From Burkholderiaceae bacterium (GTDB lineage: Bacteria; Pseudomonadota; Gammaproteobacteria; Burkholderiales; Burkholderiaceae), in assembly GCA_022701845.1 (NCBI GenBank), contig JAKONS010000285.1, forward strand, positions 1 through 5,337: a stretch of 5,337 bases of DNA, written 5' to 3'. Below, one piece after another: positions 1-5,337 of this stretch. Numbering within the stretch: position 1 is the stretch's first letter; the number at the start of each line of letters is the position of its first letter. The notes below the pieces were generated by a model that had not been told where the DNA came from, ran no database searches, and saw only the letters and a list, made by a program, of their open reading frames with translations. Made by a program: the position numbers and the translations under genes.

Positions 1-662
1 ACCGCCGCCCGGCCGGCGTTCGGGGCCCGGACCAGCGCGGCGGCCACCGCCGACTCGCGGGCGTCGAGGCCTTGCGGCGCCTTGTTGAACAGGGTGCGCG
101 ACAGCGCGTCGATGCCGACGATCTCGCCGCGAAACGGCACGCTGTTGAGGTAGGCCTCCAGGATCTGGTCCTTGCGCCAGCCGCGTTCGAGCTGCTCGGC
201 GGTGGCGGCCTGGCCGATCTTCTGCACCAGGCCGCGGCCGCCACCGCGCCGCAGGCTGTCGTCGAGCAGGCCGGCGAGCTGCATGGTGATGGTGGAGGCG
301 CCGCGGGTGCGGGTGTTCCACAGGTTGCCCCAGGCCGCTGCCGACACCGCGCGCCAGTCGACGCCGGCATGCTCGTAGAAACGCTTGTCCTCCGACAGCA
401 CCAGCGCGGATCGCAGCGCGGGCGAGACGTCGGCCAACGCGGTCCAGTCGCCGCGCCGCACGCTGGCGTCGGTGCGCACCCGCTGCAGCAGCACGCCGTC
501 GCGGTCGAGCACCCGGGTGTCGGAGGGGCGGTAGTCGCGCCGCACCTCGTCGAACGTGGGCAGCGCGTGGGCGGCGCCGGCAGCGGTGGTGGCGGCGGCG
601 GCGAGCAGCACCGTCCGCAGCGCTCCGAGCAGACCGCGTCGCGGAGCCTCAGGCCGGCACAT
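1..662 (-). CDS. pbpC: Penicillin-binding protein 1C, N-terminal part (GT51 glycosyltransferase), C-terminus outside window
   Basis: PbpC is a bifunctional peptidoglycan synthase: a GT51 domain polymerises lipid II and a C-terminal transpeptidase domain binds penicillin. The first 220 residues are visible. A basic start (MCRPEAPRRG) and a hydrophobic stretch at about 11-34 form a membrane anchor or signal peptide. The GT51 domain follows. Motif 1 is EDKRFYEHAG (91-100), with the catalytic Glu at 91. Motif 2 is GASTITMQ (121-128), motif 3 is QKIGQ (147-151) and motif 4 is KDQILEAYLN (164-173). The VPFRGEIVGIDALSR stretch that follows is PbpC-like, not PBP1A/1B-like. Motif 3 has Gln where PBP1A/1B have Glu, as I recall is also true of E. 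coli PbpC. The ATG start is chosen because it lies just upstream of the anchor, has AAGG nine bases before it and overlaps the DUF817 gene by 14 bases. The remaining glycosyltransferase, transpeptidase and C-terminal domains would lie beyond position 1. Pairing with a macroglobulin matches yfhM-pbpC of E. coli. Confidence 0.95.
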   Translation of the reverse strand, partial: MCRPEAPRRGLLGALRTVLLAAAATTAAGAAHALPTFDEVRRDYRPSDTRVLDRDGVLLQRVRTDASVRRGDWTALADVSPALRSALVLSEDKRFYEHAGVDWRAVSAAAWGNLWNTRTRGASTITMQLAGLLDDSLRRGGGRGLVQKIGQAATAEQLERGWRKDQILEAYLNSVPFRGEIVGIDALSRTLFNKAPQGLDARESAVAAALVRAPNAGRAA

Positions 663-1485
663 GCACCGTCGCCTTGATGTGCTTGAGGTTGGTGACGATG
701 GTGAAGCTCATCAGCACCAGGAGCGTCCAGGCCGGCCATTTCTGCACATGCACCGCGGCCCAGCCGCCGAGCTGGTGCGGGTAGAACCACAAGCCGTAGA
801 AGGTGCCGAGGTTTTCCGCCAGCCAGATGAACAGGCCCACCAGCGCCAGCCCGAGCGACAGGGGCATGCGCCGGTCGCGCCCGCGCGGCCGGAACACGAT
901 GGTCGAGCGCGCATACAGCCCCAGCGCCGCGGCCGCCAGGTACCAGCGGTAGTCGCCGATGAAGTGGTGGGTGAAGAAGTTGAGATAGATGGCGACGGCG
1001 ATGGCGCCCGCCAGTGGATACGGCGGGTGGTGCTCGACCCGCATCTGCAACAGCCGCCAGGCCTGGATGATGTAGCTGGCCACCGCCGCATACATGAAGC
1101 CGGAGAACAGCGGCACACCGAACAGCTTGCTGTAGCCCGGATCGGGATAGGACCAGGAACCGATCGCCGGCGAGGTCTTGAACACCTCCAGCGCGAAGCC
1201 CAGCAGATGGAACAGGCTCAACGCTGCGAGCTCGTCGCGGGTTTCGCGGCCCGTGACCACCATGCCGGCCTGGATCGCCAGCGCGATCACCAGCAGCAGG
1301 TCGTAGCGGGCCAGGCCGAACAGGCCGGCGCGCGGCACCAGGAACACCGACAGGAAGAACAGGCCGGCGAACAGGCAGGCCTGGGCTTCCTTCCAGCCGA
1401 AGCACCACAGCTCCGCCAGCAGGCCGCGCGCGCCGGCCACCAGGCTGCGTTGCGGTTGCGGTTGCACTTGCGGCACCGCCGCCAC
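649..1485 (-). CDS. DUF817 family integral membrane protein (YoaT-like), function unknown
   Basis: A 278-residue polytopic inner-membrane protein, recognised as DUF817 (B. subtilis YoaT is a member) from several motifs. These are an FHLLGFALEVFK segment (92-103), GSWSYP (109-114), LFGVPLFSGFMY (121-132), YLNFFTHHFIGDYRW (167-181) and WLAENLGTFYGLWFYP (221-236). Hydrophobic segments near 36-55, 62-78, 88-102, 124-142, 158-172, 180-194, 209-226 and 251-266 suggest seven or eight helices. The N-terminal 20 residues are polar and Gln/Pro-rich. The GTG start overlaps the macroglobulin stop by one base (TAGTG) and has GGAGG 10 bases upstream. The frame is also open far into the macroglobulin gene, but that translation is Arg/Gly-rich noise. 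The 3' end overlaps pbpC by 14 bases. The conserved buried Glu, Trp and paired His residues could serve an enzyme or transporter, but no reaction is established for the family. Position between a macroglobulin and PbpC suggests an envelope-defence or peptidoglycan-linked role; that is inference. Confidence 0.93.
   Translation of the reverse strand: MAAVPQVQPQPQRSLVAGARGLLAELWCFGWKEAQACLFAGLFFLSVFLVPRAGLFGLARYDLLLVIALAIQAGMVVTGRETRDELAALSLFHLLGFALEVFKTSPAIGSWSYPDPGYSKLFGVPLFSGFMYAAVASYIIQAWRLLQMRVEHHPPYPLAGAIAVAIYLNFFTHHFIGDYRWYLAAAALGLYARSTIVFRPRGRDRRMPLSLGLALVGLFIWLAENLGTFYGLWFYPHQLGGWAAVHVQKWPAWTLLVLMSFTIVTNLKHIKATVHVPA
672..675 (-). promoter_or_regulatory. Weak ribosome binding site for pbpC, inside the DUF817 3' end
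   Basis: AAGG on the minus strand lies 9 bases upstream of the pbpC ATG (662-660), within the last codons of the DUF817 gene. It is a short Shine-Dalgarno match at good spacing. With the 14-base overlap, re-initiation by ribosomes ending DUF817 translation is likely. Confidence 0.5.
1449..1472. repeat. Imperfect hexamer tandem repeat in the DUF817 N-terminal coding region
   Basis: On the plus strand the units read GTTGCG, GTTGCG, GTTGCA, CTTGCG: four hexamers, two exact and two with one change each. On the coding strand they give alternating Gln with Pro or Val in the polar N-terminal tail (residues 5-12). As a multiple of three, copy-number change would lengthen or shorten the tail without shifting the frame. 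Confidence 0.6.
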
Positions 1486-4400
1486 TAGCGCGCCGCCTCC
1501 ACCTGCAGGCGGGCGTTGGGCGCCTCGCCGAAGGTCTCGGGCGCGTACATCGCCTCCACCCGCGAAGCCGGCATCGAGAAGCTGCCGACGTTGTTCAGCC
1601 GCACGGTGTAGACCACGGTGAAGCGGCCGCGCGGCAGGTACTCGTAGTAGGCCCGGTACGACTCGAAGCCCCGCTCCTCGTAGGCCGGCGTGGCGCCGCC
1701 GGACCCTGAGGCTTCGGCCGACTTCTCGCCCTGGGTGGCGATATGCGAATCGCGTCCCAGGCCGCTGCCGAGGATGGTGGCGCCGCCGGGCACCGGGTCG
1801 GTCAGCACCACCCAGCCCATGTCGGTGGCGGCGTCGACATCGATCGTCACCCGCACCACGTCGCCGCGGGTCCAGACGCCCTTGACCGCCTGCTCGACCG
1901 GGGCGATGGTCTTCTTCAGCGTGTAGCCGGCCGAGAACGGCGCGGTGCGCGGCACCGCGGCCAGTGCCTGCACGGTGAGCCAGGGTTTGCCGGTGCCCTG
2001 CTGGGTGACTTCCAGCGCACCGGCGCCGCCAGGCGTGGCCGGCCAGGGCAGCGCCATGCCCGACGCACCCGGTGCGGCAGCTGCACCCGATCCGGCCGAC
2101 CCGGTGGACGCTACCGGCGCAGGCTTGCCGCGCTGGTAACCGGCCCAGTCGAATGCCGCGGCGGCACCGGCCAGCGCGGCCCGGGTGGTGCCCGCTACCG
2201 GCGTCGATTCGAAGCGCGCCGAGAAACGCTCCAGCGCCAGCGTTCCCCACAGGTTGGCGGTGGTGGTCAGCCAGGCGCCGTTGCGCTGGCGGGCGATGAG
2301 GCCGGTGGCCAGGCGCGGCATGTCGTCCTTGAAAGCCGGGTCGTCCATCACCGCCAGCAGGAAACGCGCGCCGTTCGCGTCGCCGTTGGCCATCAGCCAC
2401 CAGCCGTCGTTCTCGTCGGCCGCCGCGAAGCCCAGCCGCGTGCCCTGCCACGACAGGCGCGCCCGCAGGATCTGCCGCGCCTCGGCCAGGCGCTTCTCGC
2501 GCTGCGGCACGTCGCTCACCCGCTGCAGGATGTCGAGCCAGTCGATCACCGCATGGGTGGGCCACTGGTTGGGCGCGATGGTGATGCTGTCGAGCATGCG
2601 GCCCCGGGCGCGCCCGTAGCGCGACAACGCCTCGATGGCGGCCAGCTTGCGCTCTTCCAGATCCTTGCGCGGGCTCCAGAAATCGCGCTGCAGCCGGCCT
2701 TCGACGAAGGCGGTGAGCCCGCCCAGCATGGCGTCGCGCGCCGCTTCGGGCAGGGCGAACTCCGGATGCCCCGCCGACGCCTGGTGGGTGACCGCCAGCA
2801 GGTAGGCGGTGAGGGTGTCGCTGCCACGGGCGCCCTGCTCCTCGCGTGGCGGGAAGTAGCTGGCCAGGCCGTCGGCATCCAGGTAGCCCGGCAGCTGCGC
2901 CGCCACGTTCTTCCACATGGCGCCGTCGGCCAGGCCGATCGCCTTGCTGGTCTTCTGTTCGAGGCAGGCGTAGGGATAGCGCACGAACCAGTCGCGCACG
3001 CCGGGCATGCCGTCGGACAGGCGCGGCTGCAGGTCGAGCTTCAGGCCGCCGCGCCGGGTGGCCACCGTGGCGGAGACCGGCAGGGCGCCGGCCGGCGGCG
3101 CCACGTCGATGCGCAGGGCGCCGTCGAGCTGCACCAGCGTGGCCTGCCCGACCGACAGCGGCACCGCCGGCACCACCCGCTGGCGCAGCCGGAGCGCGTC
3201 GCGCGCGGGCGTTGCGCCCTTCGCGCCTTCGGCTGCAGCCGCGGTATCACGCACCGCGATGTCCCAGAGCAGCGTGTCCTGCTGCTCCGGCGCCACCACG
3301 TCCCAGGAGATCTCGCGCGCCTCGTTGGGCGGGATGTCGATGGTGATCGGCGCCAGCACCAGCGGCGCGGCCTTGGCGGTGGCCTCCACCTTCATCGCGC
3401 GGCCGGTGGTGTTGCGCAGCGTGGCCTGGGCGCGGAAATGATCGCCCTCGCGCACCAGCGGCGGCAGGCCGCCGATGATCTGCAGATCCTGGGTGGCACG
3501 GATGGTGGCCTGGCCGGTGCCGAACAGCCCGGTGCCGGCATCGGCCACCGCCACGATGCGGAAGGCGGTCAGGGCATCGTTGAGCGGCACCTCGACCGTC
3601 GCCCTGCCCTGCGCGTCCAGCACCACTTTCGGGTTCCACAGCAGCAATGTGTCGAGCAGCTCGCGGGTGGGCGTGTGGCCGCCGCCGCCACCGGCCGGCA
3701 CCGCCTTGCGGCCGTAGTGCCGACGGCCGACGATGTCCATCTGCGCGGTGGCGGTCTGCACGCCCCAGGAGCGGCGCTGCAGCATCGCGTCGAGCAGCTG
3801 CCAGCTGTCGTTCGGCATCAGTTCCAGCAGCGCCTGGTCGACCGCTGCCAGCGCCACCTCGGCGCCGGCGGCGGGCTTGCCGTCGGGCAGGCGCGCGCTG
3901 ATGGTGACCAGCGCCTTGCCGCGCACCGGGTAGGTCGGCTTGTCGGTGGCCACCTGCACCTCGATGCGGTGGGCGCCGGTGCCGACGCGGATCTCGGCCA
4001 TGCCGAAACGGTAGGCGGGCTTGCTCAGGTCGACCAGCGCGGTCGGCGCCACCCAGTCGCGGCTCTCGTTGCGCCAGGCGCCCCACCATTCGCGCGGCGC
4101 GCGGTAGCCCCAGGTGAAGAAGCTGTACCACGGCACCTCGCGCAGCCGGCCGCGCAGGGCCAGCACGCTCACATAGACGTTCGGGCCCCAATGGGGCTGC
4201 ACTTTCAATTGCACCGTCGGATCCTGGCCGTTGAGCTGCACCACCTGCGTCTCGACGATGCCTTCGCGCTCCACCGCCACCAGCGCAGTGGCGAAGCGGA
4301 ACGGCATGCGCACCTGGAAGCGCGCGATGTCGCCGGGCTCGTAACTCTTCTTCTCAGGCAGCAGGTCGATGCGGTCGTGGTCCTCGCCGCCGAACCACAG

Positions 4401-5337
4401 CTCGCCCTGGCGGGTGACGTAGACCGAGCCGGCGGCCTGGGCGACGTTGCCGGCGCCGTCGCGCGCGGCCACCTGCAACCGCACCTCGCCGGCCTCCTTC
4501 AGCGTGGTCTCGCAGGCCAGCAGGCCGCGCTCGTCGCTCTTGCCGCTGCACACCTCGCCCAGCTCGCGCGTCTCGGTGTGGTCGTCGTAGGTGTAGAAGC
4601 CGCCGACCATGCGCTTGCGGCTGGTGGTCACCGTGTGCGCGGTCGCCTTCACCGACAGCGCCGCGCCGGCCTTGGGCTTGCCGTCGAGGTCCAGCGCGAG
4701 CGCCTGGAACTTCACCTTCTGGCCGGCCGACACCCAGCCCTCGATCCTGATGCCCGGGATGACCGCCGCCGGCCACAGGGTGGAGGTGCTGCGCAGGGTC
4801 TGCACCTCGCCGTTCGGGTCGGCATAGCGCGCTTCCAGCACCAGCTCGCGCGGCTGTGCAGAACGCTCCAGGCCGGTGACCGTGGTCTTGCCGGAGCCGT
4901 TGCGGTCGAGGGTGACCGGCAGCTTGTCGGCCACCACCCGGGCATCGTCGGCAGCCTCGGCGGTTTCCTCGTCGCCGGCGGCGCGCGGCAGGCCGAAGGA
5001 GAAGCCGTCGTAATCGGGGAACTGCAGCGACTTGCCGCGCACCAGGGCCGACACCCGCACCGGCAGGTTGGCCGCGCCGCCGCCGGCCACATAGCCGATC
5101 TGCAACTGTGCCGGCACCGCCTCGACGTTCACCAGCGGCTTCTTGTCGGCCGGGCCGATGCGGCCCTCGAACACCGGCAGCCGGAATTCCTCGACCCGGA
5201 AACTGCCGGACGCCAACGGCGACGGGGTGGGCGGCTGGCCGGCGGCATCCCGTGCGGCATAGACCAGCGACACGCTGTAGACGCCCAGCTTGGCGGTGGG
5301 CGGCAGCGCGAAAGTGCTTTCCGCGCTGCGGCCGCCG
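1485..5337 (-). CDS. yfhM: Bacterial alpha-2-macroglobulin, thioester type (YfhM/ECAM-like), N-terminus outside window
   Basis: Predicted periplasmic protease trap: family members are cleaved in a bait region, change shape and bind the attacking protease covalently through a Cys-Gln thioester. The frame is open to the window edge, so 1,283 C-terminal residues are visible (residue 1 = codon 5336-5334). The GTG at 5273 is internal, since family-like sequence (KLGVYSVSLVY, then SGSFRVEEFRLP) runs through it. Macroglobulin beta-domains fill residues 1-515. The bait segment is about 518-556, followed by RELLDTLLLW and the A2M domain to about 650. The thioester CLEQ has its Cys at residue 791, with YPYA before it. 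The helical thioester domain runs to about 1110, and the C-terminal receptor-like domain has PNARLQVE near its end. There are 492 residues after the thioester Cys; from memory E. coli ECAM (1,653 aa, Cys1187) has 466. About 400 or more residues are therefore missing upstream. The only other cysteines are 263 and 275, a likely disulfide. A lipoprotein signal, usual in the family, cannot be checked. The gene ends in TAG overlapping the next start. No frameshift is seen. Confidence 0.96.
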   Translation of the reverse strand, partial: GGRSAESTFALPPTAKLGVYSVSLVYAARDAAGQPPTPSPLASGSFRVEEFRLPVFEGRIGPADKKPLVNVEAVPAQLQIGYVAGGGAANLPVRVSALVRGKSLQFPDYDGFSFGLPRAAGDEETAEAADDARVVADKLPVTLDRNGSGKTTVTGLERSAQPRELVLEARYADPNGEVQTLRSTSTLWPAAVIPGIRIEGWVSAGQKVKFQALALDLDGKPKAGAALSVKATAHTVTTSRKRMVGGFYTYDDHTETRELGEVCSGKSDERGLLACETTLKEAGEVRLQVAARDGAGNVAQAAGSVYVTRQGELWFGGEDHDRIDLLPEKKSYEPGDIARFQVRMPFRFATALVAVEREGIVETQVVQLNGQDPTVQLKVQPHWGPNVYVSVLALRGRLREVPWYSFFTWGYRAPREWWGAWRNESRDWVAPTALVDLSKPAYRFGMAEIRVGTGAHRIEVQVATDKPTYPVRGKALVTISARLPDGKPAAGAEVALAAVDQALLELMPNDSWQLLDAMLQRRSWGVQTATAQMDIVGRRHYGRKAVPAGGGGGHTPTRELLDTLLLWNPKVVLDAQGRATVEVPLNDALTAFRIVAVADAGTGLFGTGQATIRATQDLQIIGGLPPLVREGDHFRAQATLRNTTGRAMKVEATAKAAPLVLAPITIDIPPNEAREISWDVVAPEQQDTLLWDIAVRDTAAAAEGAKGATPARDALRLRQRVVPAVPLSVGQATLVQLDGALRIDVAPPAGALPVSATVATRRGGLKLDLQPRLSDGMPGVRDWFVRYPYACLEQKTSKAIGLADGAMWKNVAAQLPGYLDADGLASYFPPREEQGARGSDTLTAYLLAVTHQASAGHPEFALPEAARDAMLGGLTAFVEGRLQRDFWSPRKDLEERKLAAIEALSRYGRARGRMLDSITIAPNQWPTHAVIDWLDILQRVSDVPQREKRLAEARQILRARLSWQGTRLGFAAADENDGWWLMANGDANGARFLLAVMDDPAFKDDMPRLATGLIARQRNGAWLTTTANLWGTLALERFSARFESTPVAGTTRAALAGAAAAFDWAGYQRGKPAPVASTGSAGSGAAAAPGASGMALPWPATPGGAGALEVTQQGTGKPWLTVQALAAVPRTAPFSAGYTLKKTIAPVEQAVKGVWTRGDVVRVTIDVDAATDMGWVVLTDPVPGGATILGSGLGRDSHIATQGEKSAEASGSGGATPAYEERGFESYRAYYEYLPRGRFTVVYTVRLNNVGSFSMPASRVEAMYAPETFGEAPNARLQVEAAR
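1496..1500 (-). promoter_or_regulatory. Ribosome binding site for the DUF817 gene, inside the macroglobulin 3' end
   Basis: GGAGG on the minus strand lies in the last sense codons of the macroglobulin (the VEA part of VEAAR). It sits 10 bases upstream of the GTG at 1485-1483. This Shine-Dalgarno core supports that GTG over the next in-frame GTG three codons on, which would be 19 bases away. Confidence 0.7.
2955..2966 (-). other. Thioester motif Cys-Leu-Glu-Gln of the macroglobulin
   Basis: The four codons encode CLEQ (Cys791 to Gln794 of the visible fragment) within the context RYPYACLEQKTSKA. In bacterial macroglobulins the Cys and Gln side chains form the internal thioester that links covalently to the attacking protease. 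Both residues are present, so this is the thioester-competent (YfhM) type and not the YfaS type that lacks it. A Tyr four residues before the Cys matches the position that, as I recall, shields the thioester in the Salmonella macroglobulin structure. Confidence 0.93.
3669..3785 (-). other. Candidate bait region of the macroglobulin
   Basis: Residues from about 518 to 556 lie between a macroglobulin-like beta-domain ending near MLQRRSW and the conserved RELLDTLLLW that opens the A2M domain. The stretch is basic and flexible: it holds two Arg-Arg pairs, a further Arg-Lys pair, a five-Gly run (AVPAGGGGGHTPT) and no cysteine. Its position matches the bait region of E. coli ECAM. Boundaries are approximate, and cleavage by any given protease is inferred, not seen. 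Confidence 0.65.

Noticed and set aside
649..662. A terminator or promoter between the DUF817 gene and pbpC.
   Set aside because: The genes overlap by 14 bases, so there is no intergenic room. No hairpin followed by a T-run is seen near the junction on the minus strand.
556..1488. A 310-residue plus-strand open frame antisense to the DUF817 gene, and a 201-residue one at 72-677 antisense to pbpC.
   Set aside because: Both are His/Arg/Gln/Gly-rich with no family resemblance. They mirror well-supported genes and have no convincing ribosome binding site. Long antisense frames are expected at this G+C content.
1488..2916. The DUF817 reading frame stays open for about 1.4 kb upstream, giving an apparent 755-residue protein.
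   Set aside because: The upstream translation is Arg/Gly/Ala-rich with no recognisable domain. The macroglobulin frame over the same bases is intact to its expected C-terminus. A GTG with GGAGG at good spacing sits exactly at the gene junction. This is a GC-rich shadow, not a fusion or frameshift.
3247..4191. A 314-residue minus-strand open frame in a different frame within the macroglobulin.
   Set aside because: It overlaps conserved macroglobulin sequence entirely, and its translation is an Arg/Ala/Gly-rich low-complexity product. It is a shadow frame.
4881..4907. A Walker A-like string, RNGSGKTTV, in the macroglobulin.
   Set aside because: It lies inside a beta-rich macroglobulin domain, with no Walker B, signature or other ATPase motifs nearby. 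The match is by chance, and an extracytoplasmic protein would have no ATP to bind.
5271..5273. GTG at 5273 as the start of the macroglobulin.
   Set aside because: The frame is open to the window edge, and the 21 codons before it (including FALPPTAKLGVYS) read as normal family sequence. The true start is upstream of the window.

Overview
The window is one GC-rich block of chromosomal DNA (roughly 70% G+C by eye). All three genes lie on the minus strand, packed head to tail with no intergenic space. Nearly every base is explained by a three-gene transcription unit read from the high to the low coordinate. The protein sequences and codon bias suggest a Gram-negative proteobacterium with a periplasm, probably a high-GC beta- or gammaproteobacterium (Burkholderiales or Xanthomonadales-like). 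That placement is inferred from memory of homologues, not from a search.

Layout in transcription order. (1) 5337 to 1485: the C-terminal 1,283 residues of a bacterial alpha-2-macroglobulin of the thioester-bearing YfhM/ECAM type, whose N-terminus is beyond the window. It keeps the bait-region segment, the A2M domain, the CLEQ thioester and the C-terminal receptor-like domain. (2) 1485 to 649: a 278-residue polytopic membrane protein of the DUF817 (YoaT-like) family. It starts on a GTG that shares one base with the macroglobulin stop codon. (3) 662 to 1: the first 220 residues of penicillin-binding protein 1C (PbpC), with its signal/anchor and most of its GT51 glycosyltransferase domain. Its ATG overlaps the DUF817 gene by 14 bases. 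The rest of the gene is beyond the window.

The macroglobulin-PbpC pair is a known bacterial arrangement (yfhM-pbpC in E. coli). It has been proposed to combine protease trapping in the periplasm with peptidoglycan repair after envelope damage. What stands out here is the DUF817 gene placed between the two and overlapping both. The overlaps imply translational coupling and a possible third, membrane-embedded partner whose function is unknown. No promoter, terminator, RNA gene, mobile element or CRISPR array is visible. Any operon promoter must lie upstream of 5337 and any terminator downstream of 1. The many long open frames on the plus strand and in alternative minus frames are GC-rich shadows.
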